A DNA stretch of 64,000 nucleotides from Dechloromonas hortensis (GTDB taxonomy: Bacteria > Pseudomonadota > Gammaproteobacteria > Burkholderiales > Rhodocyclaceae), in assembly GCF_009469765.1 (NCBI RefSeq), contig NZ_SSSQ01000002.1, forward strand, positions 372,001 through 436,000. Reading direction: 5' to 3'. Below, piece after piece: positions 20,301-28,049 of the stretch. The translations under genes and the position numbers were made by a program. A model generated the notes under the pieces. That model did no database searches, was not told the DNA's origin, and saw only the letters and a list, made by a program, of their open reading frames with translations. Positions within the stretch are counted from its first letter, which is position 1. The number at the start of each line of letters is the position of its first letter.

Positions 20301-20964
20301 CTTGTCCGGCACCGGGCCGAAGGCGGGCGGGCCGCTCTACCTGCATCGGCTGGTCGACAGCGAGCGTGTCCTGCCGGCCGCGATCGGTTGCCTGCCGGGC
20401 GATGCGCCGCTGGCGGTCGACTCCGCTTTCCGGCAACTGGCCGAATGGGCTTTTGTTGCCGGCCGGCGCGAACTGGCTCAGCTGTGTACCGAATATGCCG
20501 AACTTTCACCCTGGCGCGCCCGCATCGATCTGCCGGGGCCGACCGGTGAGCGCAATACCCTGCGCTTTGCTGCACGCGGCTTGATGCTTTGCCTGGCTGC
20601 CGATGAAGACGGCGTGCTGCGTCAGTTGGCGGCGGTTTTCGCCACCGGCAATCAGGCGGCATTGCCGGATACGCCGCTCAGCCGGGCCGTGCTCGGCAAG
20701 CTGCCGACGAATCTGGCGGCCGGGATCGCCATCCGGGCTGCGCCCGGCTTTGCCGGCCTGGCCGGCGTGCTGTTTGTCGGTCCGCCGGCGGAGGCGGCCC
20801 GTTTGCGTCTGCGTCTGGCCTGCGAACCGGGCGCGTTGATCCAGCTTTTGCAGCCGACGGGTAGCGGTCGCTACCCTTTGTACCGGATGCTGGTCGAGCG
20901 GGTGTTGACGGTGAATACCACCGCTGCAGGCGGCAACACGACACTGATGACCCTCGGGGCCTGA
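17344..20964 (+). CDS. putA: Bifunctional proline dehydrogenase / pyrroline-5-carboxylate dehydrogenase
   Basis: Oxidises proline to glutamate in two steps with substrate channelling: FAD proline dehydrogenase, then NAD-dependent aldehyde dehydrogenase. In the 1206 residues the PRODH barrel lies at about 80-500 (GPGISVKLSALHPRY, FQCLHGMGEPLYDNVVGPE). The ALDH domain spans about 570-1010, with WNFPLAIF, catalytic Glu782 and Cys816 (SAGQRCSAL). A C-terminal extension of about 190 residues ends in a NTTAAGGNTTLM motif. There is no N-terminal ribbon-helix-helix domain, so it is not a self-repressing trifunctional PutA; length and C-terminal motif fit a type B PutA. It overlaps the Lrp gene by four bases. 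Confidence 0.97.
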   Translation: MSRLLRDAIREACRRDEAACVRALVTELEGWPGDPAAVGQRARGLVEAVRRQRSHASGVDHLMHEFSLSSQEGVALMCLAEALLRIPDSATVDRLIRDKISHGDWKSHLGGSPSLFVNAATWGLMLTGKLVATHNHGALGNALSRLLSKGGEPLIRKGVDFAMRLLGQQFVMGENIAAALSRSQHNEARGYTHSFDMLGEAALTAADAERYFQAYEAAIHAIGQASAGRGIKAGPGISVKLSALHPRYARSQRARVMAELGPRLKRLLQLARHYDIGLNIDAEEADRLELSLDLLEELAGDPDLAGWHGLGFVIQAYQKRCPFVIDLLVDLARRSQRRLMVRLVKGAYWDSEIKRAQVDGLADYPVYTRKSHSDLAYLVCARRLLAAPDAIYPQFATHNAHTLSAVFQMAKAAGIDDYEFQCLHGMGEPLYDNVVGPENLGKPCRIYAPVGTHETLLPYLVRRLLENGANSSFVNRIVDPAVSIDELIEEPLTQVRREGGGRHPAIHLPRQLYGSGRLNSSGLDLTDEPTLASLENELASLANRHWQAGPLLAAGAPANTDAPPRPVLNPANRLEQVGTVRDAGPAQIESALASAQACVESWHQTPPAERAAALSRAADLLEARRPELLSLCIREAGKTWANALAEVREAVDFCRYYGQQLVNGHFQPAAAAPGVVVCISPWNFPLAIFIGEVSAALAAGSPIIAKPAEQTPLIAAFAVELLHAAGIPRAVLQFLPGPGETVGSALTADARVRGVVFTGSTEVAQLINQSIAGRDGVRLIAETGGQNAMIVDSSALPEQVVLDILASGFDSAGQRCSALRVLCLQTDIANHVLEMLKAAMQELQLGNPAQLATDIGPVIDSEAQAGLLAHIERMRAKGRAVFQLPLPAACAEGSFVPPTLIEIDSLADLQREVFGPVIHVLRFAGDKLPRLLDAINGTGYGLTLGLHSRIDETVQLVSSSAHVGNIYVNRNMVGAVVGVQPFGGEGLSGTGPKAGGPLYLHRLVDSERVLPAAIGCLPGDAPLAVDSAFRQLAEWAFVAGRRELAQLCTEYAELSPWRARIDLPGPTGERNTLRFAARGLMLCLAADEDGVLRQLAAVFATGNQAALPDTPLSRAVLGKLPTNLAAGIAIRAAPGFAGLAGVLFVGPPAEAARLRLRLACEPGALIQLLQPTGSGRYPLYRMLVERVLTVNTTAAGGNTTLMTLGA

Positions 20965-21131
20965 GCCAGGGTGGCCTGGCAGAGCGCCGGGCGGCTTGGT
21001 TTTAATCATTGATGAATTTGTTGTTTTTACTTGAAATGCAATCTACCGGGGTTTAGCATCGTTGCATGACCTGCCACCCAACAAGATGGCGCGGAATATC
21101 CAATATAAGAACATTCAAGGAGGGACAAAAA

Positions 21132-22760
21132 ATGGCCTGGTTCGACAATCTTTCGTTGCGTTACAAGCTGCTGCTCAACTTTCTCGCGAGCGGCGGCGTG
21201 CTGATCGTCGCCGTGGTGTTCTGTGTCATGCAGATCCGGTCGGTCGGCAAGGATACCGAGGAAATTGCCAAGAACTGGCTGCCCTCGATGCAGGCGGTCG
21301 GTGAAATCAGCCAGCTGCGCCTGCGCTATCGGGTCCGCAGCCTGGAATACATGCTGCCGGGCAGTGCCGATGAGAAGGCGAAGATCGAAAGCAGCCTGGG
21401 CAAGCTCGACGAGTCGGTGCGCGAAGCCCTGAAAGGCTATGAAAAGTTGATCGCTTCCGAGCAGGAGCGGCTGATCTATCAATCGGTCGTCCAGGCGGCG
21501 ACCGATTATCGGATTGTCGTCGACAAGGCCATTGCCCTGGCCAAGGCTGGCAACGAAGAGCAGGCGCAGCAGTTGCGCAAGGCGGAGTGGGTCGCGGCCG
21601 CCAATCGCATGCGTGACAAGACCGACGAACTGGTCAAGCTCAACCGCACCGGTTCCGAAGCGGCCTCAAGCAGTGCCGAGGCGCACGTCAATTCTGCCCT
21701 GGTTGGTGGCTTTAGCGCGCTGGCGCTCGGTATCGTGCTGGCCTTGCTGGTCTCCTACCTGATCGCCCGCCGCATGGGCAGTCAGCTCGATGCCGCGGTT
21801 GCTGCCGCTCGCCTGATCGCCCAGGGCGACTTGCGTGGCGAGCTGCCACGGGCGAGTAGCGACGAGGTCGGCAAACTGGTCGGTGCCGTCGGCGACGTGC
21901 AGCAATCGCTGCGCAGCGCGATGGGCGAAACCTTGACCAGCGCCGAACAGATTCTGACCGCGTCCAATTCCCTGAACCATGCGGTGCAACTGATCGACCA
22001 GTCGTCCTCGGTGCAGAGTAGTGCGGCCTCGGCCATCGCGGCCAATGTCGAGGAACTGACTGTCTCGATCAACCACGTTTCGGACAATACCAACGAAGCG
22101 TCGCGGCTGGCCAATGCCTCCGACGAGCAGGCGCATCAGGGCAATCTGGCGATCGAGGAACTGGTCGGCCAGATCAACAAGGTGGCCAATGTGGTGCGCA
22201 ACGCGGCCGGCCAGATCAACGAACTGAAGCAGGAGTCCGAGAAGATTTCGAGCATCGTCGCGGTTATTCGCGACATTGCCGACCAGACCAACCTGCTTGC
22301 CCTCAATGCCGCGATCGAGGCGGCACGGGCCGGTGAAGCCGGGCGCGGTTTTGCGGTGGTGGCCGACGAAGTACGCAAGCTGGCCGAACGGACGGCTGTG
22401 TCGACCGGCGAAATCACCGGCATGGTCAATGCTATCCAGCAATCGACCGGACAGGTGGTGAGCGGTGTCGCGCAAGGGGTGGAACTGGCCGACAGCAGTG
22501 TCGTGCTGGCGCAGCAGGCCGGGCAGTCGATTGCCCACCTGCGCGAAATGGCGCAGCAGGTGGCCGATGTCGTGCGCGAGGTCAATAATGGCCTGCGCGA
22601 ACAGTCGGCGGCATCAACCGATGTTGCCGTGCGCATCGAGCAGATCGCGACGCAGTCCGAGGAGGCCAGCGCCATCGCCCACGAAACCTCGCAGGCCGCC
22701 GAGTCGATGGACCGGACGGCGCACGAGATGCAGGCCATCGTCGGGCGCTTCAAGATCTGA
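21132..22760 (+). CDS. Methyl-accepting chemotaxis protein with four-helix-bundle sensor
   Basis: A 542-residue chemoreceptor: membrane helix at about 12-34, periplasmic four-helix bundle (4HB_MCP, about 35-190), second membrane helix at about 190-212, HAMP, and the signalling coiled coil with tip [20 protein letters not shown]. The start at 21132 is set by a strong AAGGAGGG six bases upstream; an open frame continues to 21066 but lacks such a site. There is no CheR pentapeptide; it ends VGRFKI. It lies downstream of putA after 167 bases without a clear terminator, but there is no evidence that it senses proline. Confidence 0.93.
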   Translation: MAWFDNLSLRYKLLLNFLASGGVLIVAVVFCVMQIRSVGKDTEEIAKNWLPSMQAVGEISQLRLRYRVRSLEYMLPGSADEKAKIESSLGKLDESVREALKGYEKLIASEQERLIYQSVVQAATDYRIVVDKAIALAKAGNEEQAQQLRKAEWVAAANRMRDKTDELVKLNRTGSEAASSSAEAHVNSALVGGFSALALGIVLALLVSYLIARRMGSQLDAAVAAARLIAQGDLRGELPRASSDEVGKLVGAVGDVQQSLRSAMGETLTSAEQILTASNSLNHAVQLIDQSSSVQSSAASAIAANVEELTVSINHVSDNTNEASRLANASDEQAHQGNLAIEELVGQINKVANVVRNAAGQINELKQESEKISSIVAVIRDIADQTNLLALNAAIEAARAGEAGRGFAVVADEVRKLAERTAVSTGEITGMVNAIQQSTGQVVSGVAQGVELADSSVVLAQQAGQSIAHLREMAQQVADVVREVNNGLREQSAASTDVAVRIEQIATQSEEASAIAHETSQAAESMDRTAHEMQAIVGRFKI

Positions 22761-22819
22761 TTTTCGATCGATGGCTGCGGTCGACCGCCGGAAAAGGGTA
22801 AATTCCGGCGCCGGCTGGC

Positions 22820-23560
22820 TCAAACGGTAATCACGACCTTCTGGTAAAGGTCGCCGAAGCAGGTGCTCTTGCTCACGCCAGCTGAACTGAATGTGGTCGG
22901 CAGGTAACTGGTGATTTCCTGCCGCCAGAGGTCGTCGGCAAAAGGCTCGAGCATACTGAGCACGGCTTTCATCACGTAACGCAGCGGATTGCTGCGTTTC
23001 GGCTTGTGATAATCGACGATGACGACTTTGCCGCCCGGCCGGGTCACCCGCAGCGCTTCGGCCAGCGTTGCCCGGCGGACTGCCTCCGGCTGCTCGTGTA
23101 GCAGAAAGAAGAGCAGGCTGGCGTCGAAGCTGGCATCGGCGAAATGCAGGGCGCTGGCATCCTGCCGGTGCAGGTGGATGCGCGTGTCGTCAGCCAGTTT
23201 GCGGCGCAGGTTGGCGAGCTGGATGGGCGCGACGTCGACGACGTCCAGCCGGCCGGCTGTACCGAGCCGGGCGGCGATACGCTGGCTAAAGTCGCCATAG
23301 ACACAGGCCACCTGTAGCAGGCGATGCTCGATCGTGTCGCCGAGTTCGCCCAGTGCGGCATCGCGCAGGCGACTGAAATTGCCCCATAGAATCAGGTTGA
23401 CCAGCCATTCGCGCTCGAAGAAGCGGACCGCATTTGGATGCAGGTAGGCCCACCAATAGACTTTTTGCAGATAGTCGGGGATGTCCGGGGCGATCTGGGC
23501 CACCTTTGAATTGGCGACAGGAACGAAGGGGGAAGGAAGGCCTTGGGCGTTGTTTTTCAT
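22820..23560 (-). CDS. rquA: Rhodoquinone biosynthesis protein RquA
   Basis: Predicted to convert ubiquinone to rhodoquinone, the low-potential quinone used in anaerobic fumarate respiration. The 246-residue protein has a class I methyltransferase fold. Its N-terminal segment (YWWAYLHPNAVRFFER, then WLVNLILWGNF) and its altered SAM motif (QVACVYGDFSQRIA in place of the usual DxGxGxG) are features I associate with RquA rather than UbiE/UbiG. Further motifs are FFLLHEQP, GGKVVIVDYHKP and a C-terminal FGDLYQKVV. RquA is reported to transfer an amino group from SAM rather than a methyl. I chose the ATG at 23560; the frame is open to 23647 but the extra residues look non-native. It stands alone, divergent from a DUF3567 gene. 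The family call is from recalled motifs. Confidence 0.8.
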   Translation of the reverse strand: MKNNAQGLPSPFVPVANSKVAQIAPDIPDYLQKVYWWAYLHPNAVRFFEREWLVNLILWGNFSRLRDAALGELGDTIEHRLLQVACVYGDFSQRIAARLGTAGRLDVVDVAPIQLANLRRKLADDTRIHLHRQDASALHFADASFDASLLFFLLHEQPEAVRRATLAEALRVTRPGGKVVIVDYHKPKRSNPLRYVMKAVLSMLEPFADDLWRQEITSYLPTTFSSAGVSKSTCFGDLYQKVVITV

Positions 23561-23739
23561 GAAGATCTCTGGGGCGCGGCTGCCAGGAGAGCGAACTAGA
23601 CGCAAGCCGACGCACGCTAGGGTGTCATATTTTTCCCATTCCTCCACCTGCTATTTCTGGCCGTCGCTTAAACTTGGGCTACAGGGATGGCCGGATCAGC
23701 CGTTAACAGACTTGAGGCTTCGTTGATTGGAGGTGTGCG

Positions 23740-23973
23740 ATGAATGTCATCTACAGCAGTGAGCACTTCTGGATTCTGGCTTACCCGGCCGAACAGGGGC
23801 TGGAGTTGTTCGACAAGGATGCGCTGAGCACACTTTTCCTGCGCGGGCCGTCGGCCTGGCATTTCCAGCACGCGATGGAAGAGATTCCGGAAGCCGAGCG
23901 TGACGAGGAAACCATCGATGCCTTTCTCGAAGACTACTGTGCCGGTAGCGCTCGTCCCATCGTCTTCCACTGA
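23740..23973 (+). CDS. Small DUF3567-like protein
   Basis: A 77-residue acidic soluble protein. The pattern (N-terminal MNVIYSSEHFWIL, central GLELFDKDALSTLFL, C-terminal IDAFLEDYCAGSARPIVFH) resembles the DUF3567 family, which is largely restricted to Betaproteobacteria. Function is unknown. A strong GGAGGTG lies four bases before the ATG. The DUF3460 gene follows after 49 bases and may be in the same transcript, ended by the hairpin at 24255. Confidence 0.65.
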   Translation: MNVIYSSEHFWILAYPAEQGLELFDKDALSTLFLRGPSAWHFQHAMEEIPEAERDEETIDAFLEDYCAGSARPIVFH

Positions 23974-24022
23974 CGTGCTAGAATCGCGGCATTGTCTTGA
24001 TTAGCTTGAGGAAAGCAGCCAA

Positions 24023-24232
24023 ATGGGTGACGTAAATACGAGCTACGTGTCTGATCACACGAAGTGGATGAACGAACAGCTGGAAAAGAACCCGGCCTGG
24101 GGCGAAGACCAAAAGGCCGGCCGCGCCCTGTGGTGGGACAAGAAGCAGGATGTCGATACCTCGACGCGCAATGCGACCTCCAAGGTAGCGCAGAAGCCTT
24201 ACCCCTACGACGTGAATTTCTTCGGCGAATAA
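24023..24232 (+). CDS. Small DUF3460 protein
   Basis: A 69-residue protein rich in Lys, Asp and Trp, with no signal peptide or membrane segment. The pattern LEKNPAWGEDQKAGRALWWD followed by QKPYPYD at the C-terminus matches the DUF3460 family of short betaproteobacterial proteins. Its role is unknown. GAGGAAAG lies about eight bases before the ATG. An intrinsic terminator follows within 25 bases. Confidence 0.75.
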   Translation: MGDVNTSYVSDHTKWMNEQLEKNPAWGEDQKAGRALWWDKKQDVDTSTRNATSKVAQKPYPYDVNFFGE

Positions 24233-24254
24233 TTCGCCGTCGGACGTCGAAATG

Positions 24255-24282
24255 AAAAGCCGGTCTTTCGACCGGCTTTTTT
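24255..24282 (+). terminator. Intrinsic terminator after the DUF3460 gene
   Basis: Stem AAAAGCCGGTC with GACCGGCTTTT around a TTTC loop, followed by TT. The A-tract on the other side means it can also work for the convergent acetyltransferase gene, which ends 46 bases away. Confidence 0.9.
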
Positions 24283-24327
24283 GTTGCCGTCGCTCCCGCC
24301 GGGGCAGGAGCGACAAGCGTTGGGCGC

Positions 24328-27018
24328 CTAGCCCGTCAGCGGCTTGACGACGCGCTTGACGGCGGTGTCGTCCGGGTGCGGATGGATGGTGAAGCCGAGG
24401 CTGGTCATCAGGCGGAACATCTTGGTATTGGTCGACAACACGTCGCCGACCACCGCGCGGTAGCCCTTGGAGCGGGCACAGTCGATCAGCGCCGTCATCA
24501 GCTTGCGGCCGACACCGCATTTCTGCCAGCCGTCGCCGACGGCCAGCGCGAACTCGACCGATTCGCCATCCGGATTGACCACGTAGCGCGAAACACCGAT
24601 CTGCGATTCCTTGCCTTCGTCGTCGTTGATCGTTGCCACCAGGGCCATTTCGCGGTCGTAGTCGATTTGCGTGAAACGGACCAGCATGGTCTGGGTCAGC
24701 TCGCGCAGGGTGTCCATGAAGCGGTAGTAGCGCGATTCGTCCGACATGTTCTTGACGAACTCCTGCTCCAGCTCTGCATCTTCCGGGCGGATCGGGCGGA
24801 TGGTGACGACCTTGCCGTCGTTCATCTGCCATTCCTGCACCAGATGCACCGGGTAGGGGTAGATCGCCATGTGGGCGTAGCGGTCGCCGCTGGCGCCGGT
24901 CGCATGGTCGATGACGATGCGGGCATCGGCGGCGATGGCGCCTTCTTCATCGACGATCAGCGGGTTGAGGTCGAGTTCGACGATCCACGGCAGTTCGCAG
25001 ACCATTTCGGAGATGCAGAGCAGCACTTCCTTGATCGCTTCGCGGTCGACCGGCGGCATGTTGTGGAACTGGTCGAGAATCTTCGAGGCGCGCGTCGAAT
25101 CGATCAGATCCTTGGCCAGGAACTTGTTGAGCGGCGGCAGGGCGACCGAGCGGTCGCTGAAGATCTCGACGTCGAAACCGCCGGCGCCGAAGGTGATGAC
25201 CGGCCCGAAAATCGGGTCGCGGAAGACGCCGATCATCAGCTCCCGACCATTCGGGCGCGACAGGAACGGTTCGATCGAGACCCCGTTGATCTTGGCGGTT
25301 GGGTGACGCTTCTGGACGGTATCAATGATGTCGTGGTAGGCGTTGCGGACAGCTGGTGCATTCTGGATGTTCAGGCGAACGCCGCCGGCATCCGACTTGT
25401 GCGGCAGGTCCGGCGAATCGACCTTCATGGCGATCGGGAAGCCGATCTGCTCGGCCAGCAGCAGCGCTTCGGTCGCGGTGCGGGCAACCATGGTCTGCGC
25501 CACCGGCACCTTGAAGGCACGCAGGATGGCTTTCGATTCCATTTCCGACAGCACCTTGCGCCGTTCGGCGAGCAGCGCCTCGATCAGCATCTTGGCGCCT
25601 TCGGTTTCCGGGCGTTGCTGGCGGGTCGGTTCCGGCGTCTGCAGCAGCAGCTTCTGGTTGCTGTAGTACTTGGAGATGTGATGGAACAGCTCGATCGCCG
25701 TTTCCGGCATACGGAAGGCCGGAATGCCGGCATCTTCGAGCAGCTTGCGGGCGCCGGCCACCTGTTCTTCGCCCATCCAGCAGCAGATCAGCGAACGGTT
25801 CAGCTTGTCGGCGACTTCGATGATCGCCTTGGCGACTTCCATCGGTTCGGTCATTGCCTGCGGCGACAGCATGACCAGCGTGCTGTCGACATTTGCGTCA
25901 TGGGTCACGGCGAGGATGGTGTCGCGGTAGCGCTCCGGTGTCGCATCGCCGCCAATGTCGATTGGATTGCCGTGCGACCAGCCGATCGGCAGGAACTTGT
26001 TGAGCGCGGCCATCGTCTCGTTCGAGAGCTGGGCCAGCGGAATGCCGAGGTCGCCAGCGCGGTCGGCGGCCATGGCACCGGGGCCACCGCCGTTGGTGAT
26101 GATGGCGAGACGGCTGCCCTGCGGGCGGAATTTGGAAGCGAGCGCCTTGGCGGCATAGAACAACTGGCCGACGTTACGGACGCGGACGACGCCGGCCCGG
26201 CGGACGGCTGCATCGAACACGGTATCGGAGACGGCGGCCATGCCGGAGTGGGCTGCGGCGGCAACCGAGCCGGCTTCGTGGCGACCGGCCTTGAGCAGGA
26301 TGATCGGCTTGATACGGGCGGCCGACCGCAGGGCGCTCATGAAGCGGCGGGCATTGCGGATGCCTTCGACGTACATCAGGATGTAGTGCGTGCGGCTGTC
26401 GTAAATCAGGTAGTCAAGAATTTCGCCGAAATCGATGTCGGCCGTCATGCCCAGCGAAATGACCGAGGAAAAGCCGACCTGATTGGCCTTGGCCCAGTCG
26501 AGCACCGCCGAGCACATGGCGCCAGACTGCGAGACCAGGGCCAGGTTGCCCGGGTTGGCGGTGATCTTGGTGAAGGTGGCGTTCAGCCCGAGTTCGGGGC
26601 GGATGATGCCGAGGCAGTTGGGGCCGAGGATGCGCACGTTGTAGGAACGGGCGATCTCGATCACCTTGCGTTCGAGCGCGGCGCCGATGTGGCCGGCCTC
26701 GGAAAAGCCGGCGGCAATGATGATGGCGTTGCGGACGCCGCTGCGGCCGCATTGTTCGATGATATGGGGGACGGTTTGCGGCCGGGTGGCGATGATCGCC
26801 GTCTCGACCCGGGCGCCGATTTCCTCGATCGACTTGTAGGCCGGCTGGCCCTGGATCGTCTCATGCTTGGGGTTGATGGCGTACAGCTTGCCCTTGTAGC
26901 CCTGATTCAGAATGTTCTTGAAAATGACGTTGCCGACCGAGTTTTCACGGTCGGAGGCGCCAATCACAGCCACCGATTTGGGTTCGAATAATGAAGTCAG
27001 ATAGTGCTGTTCAAGCAT
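24328..27018 (-). CDS. PatZ-type protein lysine acetyltransferase (acyl-CoA ligase-like plus GNAT)
   Basis: An 896-residue protein with an N-terminal NDP-forming acyl-CoA synthetase-like part: CoA-binding domain (FEPKSVAVIGASDRENSVGN at about 11-30), succinyl-CoA ligase-like domain, and ATP-grasp domain from about residue 490. A C-terminal GNAT domain follows (about 735-890, GVGRKLMTALIDCARSKGYR). This is the architecture of Pat/PatZ/YfiQ, which acetylate and inactivate acyl-CoA synthetases and other proteins; the ligase part acts as acyl-CoA sensor. It could regulate the acyl-CoA ligase at 57 kb, but that is a guess. AAGGGG precedes the start. It is convergent with the DUF3460 unit. Confidence 0.9.
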   Translation of the reverse strand: MLEQHYLTSLFEPKSVAVIGASDRENSVGNVIFKNILNQGYKGKLYAINPKHETIQGQPAYKSIEEIGARVETAIIATRPQTVPHIIEQCGRSGVRNAIIIAAGFSEAGHIGAALERKVIEIARSYNVRILGPNCLGIIRPELGLNATFTKITANPGNLALVSQSGAMCSAVLDWAKANQVGFSSVISLGMTADIDFGEILDYLIYDSRTHYILMYVEGIRNARRFMSALRSAARIKPIILLKAGRHEAGSVAAAAHSGMAAVSDTVFDAAVRRAGVVRVRNVGQLFYAAKALASKFRPQGSRLAIITNGGGPGAMAADRAGDLGIPLAQLSNETMAALNKFLPIGWSHGNPIDIGGDATPERYRDTILAVTHDANVDSTLVMLSPQAMTEPMEVAKAIIEVADKLNRSLICCWMGEEQVAGARKLLEDAGIPAFRMPETAIELFHHISKYYSNQKLLLQTPEPTRQQRPETEGAKMLIEALLAERRKVLSEMESKAILRAFKVPVAQTMVARTATEALLLAEQIGFPIAMKVDSPDLPHKSDAGGVRLNIQNAPAVRNAYHDIIDTVQKRHPTAKINGVSIEPFLSRPNGRELMIGVFRDPIFGPVITFGAGGFDVEIFSDRSVALPPLNKFLAKDLIDSTRASKILDQFHNMPPVDREAIKEVLLCISEMVCELPWIVELDLNPLIVDEEGAIAADARIVIDHATGASGDRYAHMAIYPYPVHLVQEWQMNDGKVVTIRPIRPEDAELEQEFVKNMSDESRYYRFMDTLRELTQTMLVRFTQIDYDREMALVATINDDEGKESQIGVSRYVVNPDGESVEFALAVGDGWQKCGVGRKLMTALIDCARSKGYRAVVGDVLSTNTKMFRLMTSLGFTIHPHPDDTAVKRVVKPLTG

Positions 27019-27106
27019 GGCAGGCCCCTTGTTAGGCTGTTATTGTGCATCGCACGATTCTGGCACAAAGACATGGTGAATGCCATTGCAGAGGTGGGGT
27101 TATTGA

Positions 27107-27511
27107 CTATTCGCTCAGTGCGCAATCGAGCGTCATGGAGTGAGAAAGGGCGCGGTGTACCGGGCAGCGGTTGGCAATTTCGAGAAGGCGGCGGCGGTGT
27201 TCCGGCAGGAGCTCGCCCTCGAGCGTGATTTCCCGCGTAATGCGGTCGCGAGCGACGCCATCGATATCGATCTTGTCGTGCCTGAGGGCAACGCTGATCC
27301 GGGTCAGCGGCAGGCCTTTCCGCTCGGCGTACATGCGCAGCGTCATCGAGGTGCAGGCGCCGAGACCGCTCATCAGGAAATCGAAAGGGGCCGGGCCGGC
27401 ATCGGCGCCGCCGATGCTCGCCGGCTCGTCGGCAATCAGCCGATGCTGGCCGGCAAGTACTTCCTGCTGGTATCTTCCTTGTCCATTTTCCGCAACGACG
27501 ACTTCCGACAT
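27107..27511 (-). CDS. OsmC/Ohr family protein
   Basis: A 134-residue OsmC-fold protein with the two conserved cysteines in GLGACTSMTLRMYAERK and NRCPVHRAL, the pair that reduces organic hydroperoxides in Ohr/OsmC enzymes. The branch (YhfA-like versus Ohr) is not certain. The start is decided by GGGAG six bases before the ATG at 27511; the frame is open to 27544. This start codon overlaps by two bases the ATG of the divergent methyltransferase. It is 88 bases upstream of the acetyltransferase on the same strand and could be co-transcribed with it. Confidence 0.88.
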   Translation of the reverse strand: MSEVVVAENGQGRYQQEVLAGQHRLIADEPASIGGADAGPAPFDFLMSGLGACTSMTLRMYAERKGLPLTRISVALRHDKIDIDGVARDRITREITLEGELLPEHRRRLLEIANRCPVHRALSHSMTLDCALSE

Positions 27512-28049
27512 GACCGACTCCCTGAACGAAATGGCCCGGATCATACCTCCATCACCTTGGGTGGCCGGCCATCTCGGCTACTTTGCGCCAGGCGCCAGGG
27601 TGCTTGATCTGGCTTGCGGCAGCGGGCGTCACAGCCGCCTGCTGGCCAGTCTCGGGCACCCGGTGCTGGCGGTCGACCGCGATGCCGAGGCGCTGGCCGG
27701 CCTGTACGGGCTGCCCGGCATCGAAACATTGCAGGCCGATCTGGAAGGCGACGAATGGCCATTGGCCGGGCGCCAGTTTGCCGGCATCGTCGTCACCAAC
27801 TACCTGTGGCGGCCGCGATTTGCCGATCTGTTGGCCTTGCTGGCGCCGGGCGGTGTGCTGATCTACGAAACCTTCATGGTCGGTAACGAAGCCTACGGCA
27901 AGCCGTCCAGCGCGAAGTTCCTGCTCCAGCCTGGCGAGTTGCGCGAACGCGTGGCGGTGGCCGGCTGGCGTGAAATCGCCTTCGACGAAGGCTATACCGC
28001 AACGCCGAAGCCGGCCATGCGTCAGGCGGTGTGCGCGCAGCGTCCCTGA
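27510..28049 (+). CDS. Class I SAM-dependent methyltransferase
   Basis: A 179-residue protein with SAM motif I VLDLACGSGRHSRLLASLG, an acidic motif II AVDRDAEA and a motif ADLEGDEWPL, like small TehB/UbiE-type methyltransferases. The substrate is unknown. Two starts are possible: ATG 27510, which overlaps the OsmC start codon, or ATG 27531, which puts the conserved PSPWV near residue 6. Neither has a ribosome binding site. Its 3' end runs 28 bases into the convergent mnmH gene. Confidence 0.82.
   Translation: MTDSLNEMARIIPPSPWVAGHLGYFAPGARVLDLACGSGRHSRLLASLGHPVLAVDRDAEALAGLYGLPGIETLQADLEGDEWPLAGRQFAGIVVTNYLWRPRFADLLALLAPGGVLIYETFMVGNEAYGKPSSAKFLLQPGELRERVAVAGWREIAFDEGYTATPKPAMRQAVCAQRP

Noticed and set aside
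18334..20436. 700-residue open frame on the minus strand opposite putA
   Set aside because: It has no motif or start signal, and putA is continuous and well conserved on the other strand.
24376..26991. 871-residue open frame on the plus strand opposite the PatZ-type gene
   Set aside because: It is a G+C-driven shadow with low-complexity Asp/Gly/Arg composition and no family motif, while the minus strand carries clear CoA-ligase and GNAT domains.
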